Source: Microbacterium sp. LKL04
Lineage (GTDB): Bacteria > Actinomycetota > Actinomycetes > Actinomycetales > Microbacteriaceae
Assembly (NCBI RefSeq): GCF_900102005.1
Contig: NZ_LT627736.1
Span: 62,001 to 126,000 of the forward strand
Direction of reading: 5' to 3'
Length of the DNA: 64,000 nucleotides
Position numbers and translations under genes: made by a program. Positions 41,970 to 51,729 of this stretch are shown one piece after another; the stretch's first letter is position 1; each line of letters begins with the position of its first letter. Under the pieces are notes generated by a model that saw nothing but the letters and a program-made list of their open reading frames with translations, searched no databases and was not told the origin of the DNA.

Positions 41970-43193
41970 ATGTCCAGTTCAGCTCCCTTCATCGACGAGG
42001 TTCCCGAGGGGATCCCGACGACCCTGGACTGGGTCGTGATGAGCGCGGACATGGCCACCATCCACGCGGCGCAGCGCTACCGGTGCATCGTCGAGTTGTG
42101 GGATGACGCGATCCGCGCCGCGAACCGGGATGAGGGTGCGTCGTTGCTCGTGGAACGGTCGGTGCGCCTGGAGGTCGCGGCGGCGCTCCGGGTCACCGAG
42201 CACGCCGCCGGCCGGTTGATGGGCCTCGGACGCGCGTTGGTGAAGCGGTACCCGGCCGTGTGGGAGGCGATGAGCCGCGCCGCGATCACCGACACGCACG
42301 CGACGATCATCGTCGACGGCCTCGACGAACTCGAGACCGTCCGGGATGAGCTGACGTCGGAGGTGCTCACTCTGGCTGAGGAGATGCCGACGGGGCCGTT
42401 CCGGCGGGCGGTGCGACGTCTTGTCGACCGGGAACGTGAGGTGACCATCGCGGAACGGCACGCGGATGCCGTCACCCACCGGCATGTGCGTGTGGAGCCC
42501 GGCGTGGATGGGATGGCGTGGCTGACCGCCCACCTCCCGGCCGTGGAGGCCCACGCGATCCACGGGCGGCTGACCGCTATTGCGAAAACTCTCGACGATG
42601 AGCGCACGATCGACCAGAAGCGTGCCGACGTGTTCGGCGACCTCCTCATCGACGGCGAGACATCGTCCCTCCCCGACGCCGCACGAGGGATCCGTCCGAC
42701 GGTCGCGATCACCGTGCCCGCCCCGACCCTCCTCACCGGCGATGGCCCTGCCGCGCAGGTCGACGGCGTCGGACCCATCCCCCTGGACCGTGCCCGGGAG
42801 TTGTGCGGGGCGGCATCCGGGTGGATGCGGGTCCTCACCCACCCCGAAACCGGGGTCGTCCTCTCCGTCGGACGCGAGCAGTACCGACCGCCCGCGGACC
42901 TGCGCCGCCTCGTGACCTGGCGGGCGGCACGACGCATGGCACCGGGATGCGGAATCCCGGCGGATCGGTGCGACATCGACCACACCGTCGACTGGCATCA
43001 CGGCGGACACACCGACGCGACCAACCTCGCACCGCTGTGCCGAGGCCATCACACCCTCAAACACCACACCGACTGGCAGGTCACAGCAAGACCCGGCGGC
43101 GCACTCGAATGGACCTCACCCGCAGGCCGGGTCTACCTCGTCCACCCCGAACGACGCATCCCGCACTTCACCACCGACCCGCCACCGTTCTAG
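41970..43193 (+). CDS. DUF222/13E12-repeat HNH endonuclease-like protein
   Basis: The gene encodes 407 residues. The DUF222 region (about 40-270, RVTEHAAGRLMGLGRAL, LPAVEAHAIHGRLTAIAKTL) is followed by an HNH nuclease domain (about 320-380): CGIPADRCDIDHTVDWHHGGHTDATNLAPLCRGHHTLKHHTDW. The ββα-metal residues DxDH...N..H are intact. These proteins are abundant in Actinobacteria, often multi-copy, and are thought to be nucleases of mobile or defensive character. The transcript seems leaderless. A small gene on the other strand ends 7 nt beyond the stop. Confidence 0.88.
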   Translation: MSSSAPFIDEVPEGIPTTLDWVVMSADMATIHAAQRYRCIVELWDDAIRAANRDEGASLLVERSVRLEVAAALRVTEHAAGRLMGLGRALVKRYPAVWEAMSRAAITDTHATIIVDGLDELETVRDELTSEVLTLAEEMPTGPFRRAVRRLVDREREVTIAERHADAVTHRHVRVEPGVDGMAWLTAHLPAVEAHAIHGRLTAIAKTLDDERTIDQKRADVFGDLLIDGETSSLPDAARGIRPTVAITVPAPTLLTGDGPAAQVDGVGPIPLDRARELCGAASGWMRVLTHPETGVVLSVGREQYRPPADLRRLVTWRAARRMAPGCGIPADRCDIDHTVDWHHGGHTDATNLAPLCRGHHTLKHHTDWQVTARPGGALEWTSPAGRVYLVHPERRIPHFTTDPPPF

Positions 43194-43200
43194 CCGACGG

Positions 43201-43485
43201 TCAGTCCCGCACCTCGACGGTCACGATGAAACCGTCGTCCGACACGACGACGACGCGGTCGGTGTGCATCCCGATGACGTCGCCCGCGTCTTCTCCGTCC
43301 ATCCCGCGCTGGGCGCGCCCGCTGGGGATACGTGTGATCGGCGTGCGCGAGCCGTCACGTTCGGTGGCCTCCAGCTCCACGACCGTGCCTACGACTTCGA
43401 CGACCTTCAGGCCTTCAGAATCATCCAAGCCGTGATGCGTCTCGACGAAGCGACCGTGAGCCACGGGGATGACCGTCCACTTCAC
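43201..43485 (-). CDS. Small hypothetical protein
   Basis: The gene encodes 94 residues from GTG 43485, with no clear ribosome site. The sequence is beta-rich (MKWTVIPVAHGRF, VVELEATERDGSRTPITRIP, DVIGMHTDRVVVVSDDGFIVTVEV) and has no recognisable family. It is plausible as a small beta-barrel protein. It is convergent with the HNH gene, whose stop is 7 nt from its own. Codon use is similar to its surroundings, which is the main support. Confidence 0.45.
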   Translation of the reverse strand: MKWTVIPVAHGRFVETHHGLDDSEGLKVVEVVGTVVELEATERDGSRTPITRIPSGRAQRGMDGEDAGDVIGMHTDRVVVVSDDGFIVTVEVRD

Positions 43486-43539
43486 GCTCGTGAACCGCGA
43501 AAGCTCAGGGCCGCAGCAATCATGCTCCCAGCCGCCGGC

Positions 43540-45218
<1,679 letters not shown>

Positions 45219-45222
<4 letters not shown>

Positions 45223-45920
45223 CCCTCAACGCTACTCACGTTCCACCCCCTCCGCGCCCGCGTGTCCTGCGCGGTCGGCGCATCCACGATCCGACCCGCC
45301 GCGAGCGTCACGACGGCGTCGACGTCTCCGAGCTCGCCGAGATCGTGCGTCACGACGACGACCGCCGCGCCGCGGTCGGTCGCGACGCGCAGAGCGGATG
45401 CCGCGGCTCGCCGCGACGCGTCGTCGAGACCGCTCGTCGGCTCGTCGAGAAGGAGAAGATCCGCATGCTGCGCGAGGGCCTGTGCGAGGAACGCCCGCTG
45501 ACGCTGGCCTCCCGAGAGGGCGCCGAGCGGACGGGAAGCGTGCGCCGACAGTCCGACCGCTGCCACGGCCTCGGCAACGATCGTCCGGTCGCTCCGCCGC
45601 AGCGGCCGGAATGCACCGCGCTCGCGCCAGCGACCCATCGACACGAGATCCGTGACCGTCAACGGCAGTCGCGCGCTGTCGGCAGTGTGCTGCGACAGGA
45701 GCGCGATCGCGGTGCCGTGGCGCATCTCTGCGGTGCCCGATGTCGGTTGCCGCAGCCCCGCGAGGACCGAGACGAGCGTCGACTTCCCCGACCCGTTCGC
45801 GCCCACCACAGCGGTGAGCACGCCGGCGCGAACGTCGAGATCGACGCCGTCGAGGGCGCGGTGCCCGTCGATGTCGACGCAGACCTCACTCAACCGGACG
45901 ACGACCCCTGAGCTGTGCAT
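45219..45920 (-). CDS. aztA: Zinc ABC transporter ATP-binding protein (AztA)
   Basis: The gene encodes 233 residues from ATG 45920; an upstream in-frame start would extend past the Zur-like box. Walker A is GANGSGKST (40-47), the signature LSGGQ is at 135-139, Walker B LLLLDE (155-160) and the H-loop VVTHDLGEL. It belongs to the metal (Mn/Zn/Fe) importer ATPases. It is divergent from aztB and overlaps pgi on the downstream side. A Zur-like box lies 18 nt upstream of its start and is shared with the aztB operon. It powers zinc uptake. Confidence 0.88.
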
Positions 45921-45937
45921 CCCACCAGTATTGCAAA

Positions 45938-45952
45938 TGAAAACCGTTCTCA
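45938..45952. promoter_or_regulatory. Zur-like box between aztA and aztB
   Basis: TGAAAACCGTTCTCA is an imperfect palindrome like the actinobacterial Zur consensus (TGAAAATNNNTTTTCA type). It sits between the divergent aztA and aztB starts and would repress both when zinc is plentiful. Confidence 0.65.
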
Positions 45953-45974
45953 ATTACGTGTACAGTCGGGCACC

Positions 45975-46814
45975 GTGTCCGTCCTTCTCGACCCGTTCGC
46001 CGTCGCCTTCGTCCAGCGCGCCCTCCTCGGCGGTGCTCTGGTCGCCGTGGTCTGCGCCGTCGTCGGCACCTGGGTCGTCCTCCGCGGCATGGCCTTCCTC
46101 GGCGAAGCGATGGCGCACGGCATGCTGCCCGGAATCGCAATCGCCACCCTCACCGGCTTCCCGCCCGTCGCGGGCGCCGCCGTGAGCGCCGCCGTCATGT
46201 CCGTCGGTGTCGGCGCGCTCCAACGCCGCGGGCGGCTGTCGGCCGACACGAGCATCGGCCTGCTCTTCGTCGCGAGTCTCTCGCTCGGGGTCATCGTCAT
46301 CTCGGCCTCGCGCAGCTTCGCGACGGATGCCTCGGCCATCCTCTTCGGCGACATCCTGGCGATCGAGCGGGGCGACCTCGTGCTCCTCGCCCTCGCGGCA
46401 GTCGTGACCCTGCTGGTCGCCGCCGCGGGCCACCGCTCCTTCGTCGCCCTCGCCGTCGACCCTCGACAGGCGCAGCTGCTCGGCCTCCGGCCCCGCCTCG
46501 CGCACATCCTGCTCGTCGGGCTCGTCACCCTCGCGGTCGTCTCGGCCTATCAGGCGGTCGGATCGCTCCTCGTGGTCGGCATGCTCCTCGGTCCCGCGGT
46601 CGCTGCCGGCGCCTGGACACGACGCATCGTGCCGACCATGGCGCTCGCAGCGCTCATCGGCACCGCTGCCGTCGCCGTCGGGCTCGTCCTCTCGTGGCAC
46701 CTCGGCACCGCCGCGGGAGCCACCGTCGCCTTCACGGCGATCTGCTCCGGCGCGGTGTCCACTGGCATCCGCGTCCGTCCCACCCGCCCCGCCCTCGACG
46801 AAAGGACCGCATGA
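45975..46814 (+). CDS. aztB: Zinc ABC transporter permease (AztB)
   Basis: The gene encodes 279 residues from GTG 45975, the ABC-3 metal permease fold with about eight membrane segments. Landmarks are LRGMAFLGEAMAHGMLPGIAI near residue 45, FGDILAIERGDLVLLALAA and VVSAYQAVGSLLVVGMLLGPAVAA. It forms the zinc channel with AztA and receives zinc from AztC. It ends with an ATGA overlap with aztD. The divergent gap holds the Zur-like box. Confidence 0.88.
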   Translation: MSVLLDPFAVAFVQRALLGGALVAVVCAVVGTWVVLRGMAFLGEAMAHGMLPGIAIATLTGFPPVAGAAVSAAVMSVGVGALQRRGRLSADTSIGLLFVASLSLGVIVISASRSFATDASAILFGDILAIERGDLVLLALAAVVTLLVAAAGHRSFVALAVDPRQAQLLGLRPRLAHILLVGLVTLAVVSAYQAVGSLLVVGMLLGPAVAAGAWTRRIVPTMALAALIGTAAVAVGLVLSWHLGTAAGATVAFTAICSGAVSTGIRVRPTRPALDERTA

Positions 46815-48001
46815 ACCGCCGCGTCCCGATCGCCCTCGTGCCCGTACTCGCGCTCTCCCTCGCCGGCTGCCAGTCGGCCCCGGCCCCTGCCACCGCCCCG
46901 GAACCGACAGGCGACGGCCATGGCGCCATCGCGGGCGCGGCCGAGCTCGCCGAACCCGCGCTGCACCTCACGAGCGTCACCCCGGCCGGCGAGGTGCACC
47001 ACCTCGACCTCCTCGACGAGACGAACGAGACCCTCGGTGAGATCGCCCCGCCGACCTCGCTCGAGACGGACGGCCGCTTCCTCTACGCGGGCCGGGACGG
47101 CGGCGTGGGGATCGTCGACAGCGGCGTCTGGACGTGGAACCACGTCGACCACTTCCACTACTACGAGGCTCCCGCGGCCGTGCTCGGCGACCTCGCCGGT
47201 GACGGCGAGCCGACCGTCGTCGCGAGCGACCTCGGCGCCGGCGTCTGGTTCGACGGGGGAGAGGCCGTGCTCCTCGACCTCGACGCGCTCAAGAAGGGAC
47301 GCATCGAAGAGCGCTTCCGCCTCGACGTTCCCGCAGGCCTCGGCATGGTCGTCCCCCTCCCGACGGGCGCCCTCGTGACGGATGCCGACCGTCTCCGACA
47401 CGTCGATGCGGCGGGCGCCGAGATCGAGACCGTGCCCTGCACCGACCCCGCGGGCTCGATCGCCACGAACGTCGGCGTCGTCGTCGGGTGCGCCGACGGC
47501 GCGATCCTGGCGGTGACGGATGCCGACGGCACCGCCTTCGAGCGGATCCCGTACCCCGACGGCGCCCAGGCCCGCGCGCTGTCGTTCGCGGCACGCGAGA
47601 GCCGTCCCACCGTCGCCGGCGCCACGGACGGCGACGCGTTCTGGCTGCTCGACACCCGCGAACGCACGTGGACCCGGATCGACGCCGGCGAACCTCTCGC
47701 CCGTGTCGCGGCGGTCGACGATGCCGACCAGCACGTGGTCGCTCTCACGGAGAAGGGCGAGGTCCTCGTGATCGACGGCGAGAGCGGCAAGGCTCTCGCC
47801 CGCACGGAGCCGCTCGTGGCGGCATCCCTCGCAGATCCCGTCCTCGCGGCGGGCGTGACCCTGCAGATCGACGCGAACCGCACCTACCTGAACGGACCCG
47901 CCGAGAACGTGATGTTCGAGATCGACCACGCCGATTCCGCGCGCATCGCGCGCACGTTCGAGGCCGACGCGCCCGCCTTCGTCGCGGAGACCGGCCGATG
48001 A
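46811..48001 (+). CDS. aztD: AztD periplasmic/surface zinc chaperone, copy 1 (lipoprotein)
   Basis: The gene encodes 396 residues. The lipobox LALSLAGC (Cys20) gives a lipid anchor. A beta-propeller follows with the AztD motif WNHVDHFHYY (His111, His114, His116), the likely zinc cluster, and repeated strands (DGRFLYAGRDGGVGIVDSG, TDADRLRHVDAAG, VVALTEKGEVLVIDGESGKAL). In other bacteria AztD binds zinc and passes it to AztC. It overlaps aztB and aztC by 4 nt each. A second AztD-like gene is the last gene of this operon. Confidence 0.85.
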   Translation: MNRRVPIALVPVLALSLAGCQSAPAPATAPEPTGDGHGAIAGAAELAEPALHLTSVTPAGEVHHLDLLDETNETLGEIAPPTSLETDGRFLYAGRDGGVGIVDSGVWTWNHVDHFHYYEAPAAVLGDLAGDGEPTVVASDLGAGVWFDGGEAVLLDLDALKKGRIEERFRLDVPAGLGMVVPLPTGALVTDADRLRHVDAAGAEIETVPCTDPAGSIATNVGVVVGCADGAILAVTDADGTAFERIPYPDGAQARALSFAARESRPTVAGATDGDAFWLLDTRERTWTRIDAGEPLARVAAVDDADQHVVALTEKGEVLVIDGESGKALARTEPLVAASLADPVLAAGVTLQIDANRTYLNGPAENVMFEIDHADSARIARTFEADAPAFVAETGR

Positions 48002-48894
48002 GGCGGGCGCTCGCCGCGGTCGTGCTCGCGGCCGTCGCCGCCCTGACCGGCTGCGCCGCCGCAGGTCCCGACCGACCGACCGTCGTCGTCACGACGGACC
48101 TGCTCGGCGACATCACGGCGAACCTCGTCGGCGACCAGGTCGATGTCGTCACGCTCATGCCCCGCGGCAGCGACCCACACTCGTTCGAGCTGTCGGCCCG
48201 CGAGGCGGCGACCATCCGCACCGCCGACCTCCTCGTCTCCAACGGGCTCGGGCTCGAAGAGGGCGTGCAGCACCACGTCGACGCCGCGGTCGCGGACGGG
48301 GTCGCCTCGTTCGTCGCGGGAGCCCACATCGACCCGCTCGACTACGTCGACACGGATGCCGTCGACCCGCACTTCTGGACGGACCCCACGCAGACGGCCC
48401 GGGTCGTCGAGGCGCTCGCGCCCGAACTCGCGCGCATCGACGGGGTCGAGGCATCCGTCGTCGACGACGCGGCCGCGACGTATCTCGACGAGCTCGACGC
48501 GTTGGATGCCGACATGGCGGACACCCTCGGCGCGATCCCCGCCGAGCACCGCGCGCTCGTCACGAACCATCACGTCTTCGGCTACCTCGCGCGGCGCTAC
48601 GACGTGCGGATCCTCGGCGCCGCGATCCCCGGGGGCACGACCCTCGCCGCTCCCAGCGCCGCCGACCTGCAGGGCCTCGTCGACGCGATCGACGAGGCCG
48701 GGGTGACGACGATCTTCGCCGACTCCTCGCAGCCCGACCGGCTCATGCAGGTGCTCGCCGACGAAGCCGGCCGCGACGTCGACGTCGTCTCGCTGTTCAC
48801 CGAATCCCTCGCCCCCGAAGGCTCGCCGGGCGGCACCTACCTCGACATGATGCGACGCAACCTGCAGAGCATCGCCGACGGCCTCACCCCATGA
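47998..48894 (+). CDS. aztC: AztC zinc-binding solute receptor (lipoprotein)
   Basis: The gene encodes 298 residues with lipobox AALTGC. It is a cluster A-I metal receptor fold. Likely zinc ligands are His61 (DPHSFELSAREA), His125 (VDPHFWTDP) and His191 or 192 (NHHVFGYLARRYD); the fourth position reads FTESL at Glu269, where homologs generally carry Asp. It delivers zinc to AztB. The operon order is aztB-aztD-aztC-aztD, with ATGA overlaps on both sides. It lacks the long His-rich loop of ZnuA, which fits its dependence on a chaperone. Confidence 0.87.
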   Translation: MRRALAAVVLAAVAALTGCAAAGPDRPTVVVTTDLLGDITANLVGDQVDVVTLMPRGSDPHSFELSAREAATIRTADLLVSNGLGLEEGVQHHVDAAVADGVASFVAGAHIDPLDYVDTDAVDPHFWTDPTQTARVVEALAPELARIDGVEASVVDDAAATYLDELDALDADMADTLGAIPAEHRALVTNHHVFGYLARRYDVRILGAAIPGGTTLAAPSAADLQGLVDAIDEAGVTTIFADSSQPDRLMQVLADEAGRDVDVVSLFTESLAPEGSPGGTYLDMMRRNLQSIADGLTP

Positions 48895-48917
48895 GGCATT
48901 CCCTGGAAAGGAAACCC

Positions 48918-50096
48918 ATGAAGAAGACCCTGCAGTTCGCCGCCCTGGCGGGCGGCGCTGCCCTGATCCTCGCCGGCTGCGCGTCCGCAGAGCAGCCGGC
49001 ATCCGACCCCGCTGACAGCGCCGCGCAGACCGCACCTGCTGGGCCCCGTGTCGCGGTCGCCTATGAGGGCGGCGTGCTCGTCCTCGGCGGCGACGACTAC
49101 GAGAACCTCGGCGAATTCGACTCCGAGGACTTCATCCGCCTGAACTCCGCCGGCGACGGTCGCCACGTGATGGTCACCACGTCGAAGGGCTTCCAGATGC
49201 TCGACGTGCAACAGCCCGAGCTCACCGACCTCGTCGTTCCTGCCGCTGCCGCGGGTCACGTCGTGTCGCACGCGGGCAGGACCGTTCTGTACGACGACGC
49301 GACGAGCGACACGACGATCTTCGACTCCGCCGAACTGGCGAAGGCCACGGATGCGCTTCCGGAGGCCGAGGTCATCCCCGGCGTCACCGCTCACCACGGC
49401 GTCTCGGTCGAGCTCGAGGACGGCACCATGGTCACGACCGTCGGCGACGAGTCGGGGCGCACCGGCATCCGCGTCCTCGACGAGGACCGCAACGAGATCG
49501 CGTCGAACGACGAGTGCCCCGGCGTCCACGGCGAGGGGACTGCGAAGGAGGAGACCCTCGTGTTCGGCTGCGAGAACGGCGCGCTCGTCGTGAAGAACGG
49601 CGAGATCACCAAGCTCACCTCGCCCGACGAGTACGGCCGCATGGGCAATGCCTACGTCTCCGAGAACAGCCCGCTGGTGGTCATGGACTACAAGGACGAT
49701 CCGGATGCCGAGGGGTACCTCCTGCGCAACATCACCCTGATCGACACCGAGGCGAACACCCTCGAGAAAGTCGCGCTGCCCGACGGTGTCGAGTACACCT
49801 ACCGGGGTGTCGGTCGCGGTCCGGACGCCGAGGCGGTCCTGATCGGGACCGACGGCAAGCTGCACTCGATCGACCCGGCCACGGGTGAGGTCGTCTCGTC
49901 CCTGTCCGTCGTCGACCCGTGGGAGGGCCCGGCCGAGTGGCAGGACCCGCACCCGTCGGTCAAGGTCGCGGGCGACTTCGCGTACGTCACCGACCCAGCC
50001 GACAGTGAGATCGTCGTCGTCGACCTGACGAGCGACGAGATCGCGAAGACCGTCAAGCTCGACCACGTCCCGAACGAGATCGCCGTCGTCGGCTGA
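48918..50096 (+). CDS. AztD-like zinc chaperone, copy 2 (lipoprotein)
   Basis: The gene encodes 392 residues with lipobox LILAGC. It is a beta-propeller related to AztD but different from copy 1: the WNHVDHFHYY motif is absent, and TAHHGVSVELEDG, ECPGVHGEG and QDPHPSVKV offer other His/Cys positions. The propeller strands (RVAVAYEGGVLVLGGDDY, NECPG...CENGALV) resemble those of AztD. It probably binds zinc at a different affinity. A GGAAAGGA ribosome site precedes ATG 48918, and an upstream ATG (48891) also overlaps aztC. It is the last gene of the operon. Confidence 0.78.
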   Translation: MKKTLQFAALAGGAALILAGCASAEQPASDPADSAAQTAPAGPRVAVAYEGGVLVLGGDDYENLGEFDSEDFIRLNSAGDGRHVMVTTSKGFQMLDVQQPELTDLVVPAAAAGHVVSHAGRTVLYDDATSDTTIFDSAELAKATDALPEAEVIPGVTAHHGVSVELEDGTMVTTVGDESGRTGIRVLDEDRNEIASNDECPGVHGEGTAKEETLVFGCENGALVVKNGEITKLTSPDEYGRMGNAYVSENSPLVVMDYKDDPDAEGYLLRNITLIDTEANTLEKVALPDGVEYTYRGVGRGPDAEAVLIGTDGKLHSIDPATGEVVSSLSVVDPWEGPAEWQDPHPSVKVAGDFAYVTDPADSEIVVVDLTSDEIAKTVKLDHVPNEIAVVG

Positions 50097-50112
50097 CACC
50101 CCCGCACGTCGT

Positions 50113-50169
50113 CGAGCCGACGCGAAGTGCTGTCTCCCTGCTTTCGGGAGCGCACTTCGCGTCGGCTCG
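50113..50169. terminator. Strong palindromic hairpin between convergent genes
   Basis: An 18-bp perfect outer stem (50113-50130 with 50152-50169) encloses an inner 5-bp stem (50134-50138 with 50146-50150). It lies between the aztD-like gene and the LiaF-like gene. Confidence 0.85.
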
Positions 50170-50182
50170 CGGTGCGTGACGG

Positions 50183-51040
50183 CTACTCGCCGGGGCGGAG
50201 GGTGGCCGTGCCGGCGGAGACCTGGGCGTCGATGGTGCGGCCGGCGCTCGTCGAGGTCTGCAGGCGGTTGTCGAACGTCCCGACGGAGACGTCGGACGTC
50301 ACGCGGTAGGCCTCGTCGGGGAGCGATGCCAGGAGGGTGCCCGCGCTGACGTCCACACGGACGGCGTCGAGGGAGTCGCCGCGGAGGTCGGCAGTGATCT
50401 GACCCGCGCCGATCGTCAGGTTCGCGCGCTGCGCGCCGTCGATCGTGACGTCGGCATCGCCCGCGCTGACATCGACCGACACATCGTCGGCGGTGCCCGT
50501 CACGGTGGCGTCACCCGCACCGACCGAGACGTCGAGGCGGCCGTACGTCCCGTCGGCCGTGATCGATCCCGCGGCGACGTCGAAGTCGGCAGCCAGCTTC
50601 TCGTCCGCCATCGCCGCGGGGAGGGTCAGCGTGGCCCGGTTCTCCGTCGGATCGAAGCCCACCTGCAGTGCCCACCACGGGCGCGAGTTCGAGAGCGAGA
50701 GGGTCTCGCCGCGTCGTTCGAGCGTCCAGTCGCGGTTCCCGTCGACGGTGAGGATCGCCTCGTCGACGTCGGCGTACTCGACCACGAGGTGGCCGGCCGA
50801 GACGTCGAGCGACAGGCCCGTGACCCCCGCCGCGTCGGCCGTGCGGCCGCCCTCGCCGCGATCGGTGGCCGCCCAGGCGATCGAGCCGACGCCCGAGACG
50901 AGCGTGCCGAGGAGAAGCAGGCCGCCGACGCTCATCGCGATGATCGACACGATCTGGGCGGACGAGCGGGTGGGCTGTCGCGGCGGTTGCTGCTCCGGCG
51001 AGGCGGGAGCCGTCGGCGGGGGAGTGAGGTCGATGCTCAT
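50183..51040 (-). CDS. DUF4097-type membrane protein
   Basis: The gene encodes 285 residues: a Pro-rich cytoplasmic start, one membrane segment (AQIVSIIAMSVGGLLLLGTLVSGV) and then an all-beta external region of toast-rack repeats (GLSLDVSAGHLVVEYAD, ADVTIDGAQRANLTIGAGQITADL, RVDVSAGTLLASLPD). This is the DUF4097 beta-solenoid common next to two-component systems. It overlaps the response-regulator gene by 4 nt, so the kinase-regulator-DUF4097 trio resembles LiaSRF-type envelope-stress systems. Its role as sensor modulator or output is inferred. Confidence 0.8.
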   Translation of the reverse strand: MSIDLTPPPTAPASPEQQPPRQPTRSSAQIVSIIAMSVGGLLLLGTLVSGVGSIAWAATDRGEGGRTADAAGVTGLSLDVSAGHLVVEYADVDEAILTVDGNRDWTLERRGETLSLSNSRPWWALQVGFDPTENRATLTLPAAMADEKLAADFDVAAGSITADGTYGRLDVSVGAGDATVTGTADDVSVDVSAGDADVTIDGAQRANLTIGAGQITADLRGDSLDAVRVDVSAGTLLASLPDEAYRVTSDVSVGTFDNRLQTSTSAGRTIDAQVSAGTATLRPGE

Positions 51041-51729
51041 CGGAGTGTTCCGTTCTGATCGGGATGCCCGGTGGCGGGCGGTGTGCCGTGTTCGAGGTGG
51101 ACGAGTGCCGCGAGCACCCGTCGGTTGCCGTGCTCGTCCTGTTCGAGGCCGAGCTTCTGGAAGAGCGAGGTGATGTACTTCTCGACGCTCGCCTCCGAGA
51201 CGAAGAGGGCGGCGGCGATCGCTGCGTTGCTCTTCCCCTCGGCGATGAGCGCGAGGACGGAGCGCTCCCGGTCGGTGAGGCGCGACATCCGCTCGTCCCG
51301 TGCCCGGCGCGTCAGCAGCTGGGCGACGACCTCGGGGTCGAGGACCGTGGCGCCCGCGGCGATCCGATCGATCGAGTCGAGGAAGTCCCTCACGTCGGCC
51401 ACGCGATCCTTCAGCAGGTATCCGAGGGCCGCGTTCTGGCCGGTGATGAGGTCGCTCGCATAGCGCTCCTCGACGTACTGACTGAGCACCAGCACGGGGA
51501 GGGCGGGATGCTGCGCCCGCAGCGTCAGCGCGGCCCGGATGCCCTCGTCGGTGAACGTCGGCGGCAGTCGGACGTCGAGGACGCAGAGCTCCGGCGCCGT
51601 CTCGGTGACCGTCTCGACGATGCCGTCGGCGTGGGGGAGGGCGGCGACCACGGTGTGACCGGCGTCCTCGAGCACGCGGACCAGGCCCTCGCGCAGGAGC
51701 GTCGAGTCCTCGCAGATCAGGATGCGCAC
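51037..51729 (-). CDS. Response regulator, NarL/LuxR type
   Basis: The gene encodes 230 residues from GTG 51729. The receiver domain has the acidic pocket (CEDST) and phosphorylated Asp52 (CVLDVRLPPTF), with Lys in YLLKDRV. The C-terminal helix-turn-helix is LTDRERSVLALIAEGKSNAAIAAALFVSEASVEKYITSLFQKLGL. It is the partner of the upstream histidine kinase, whose gene it overlaps by 13 nt, and probably activates this operon. Confidence 0.93.
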   Translation of the reverse strand: MRILICEDSTLLREGLVRVLEDAGHTVVAALPHADGIVETVTETAPELCVLDVRLPPTFTDEGIRAALTLRAQHPALPVLVLSQYVEERYASDLITGQNAALGYLLKDRVADVRDFLDSIDRIAAGATVLDPEVVAQLLTRRARDERMSRLTDRERSVLALIAEGKSNAAIAAALFVSEASVEKYITSLFQKLGLEQDEHGNRRVLAALVHLEHGTPPATGHPDQNGTLR

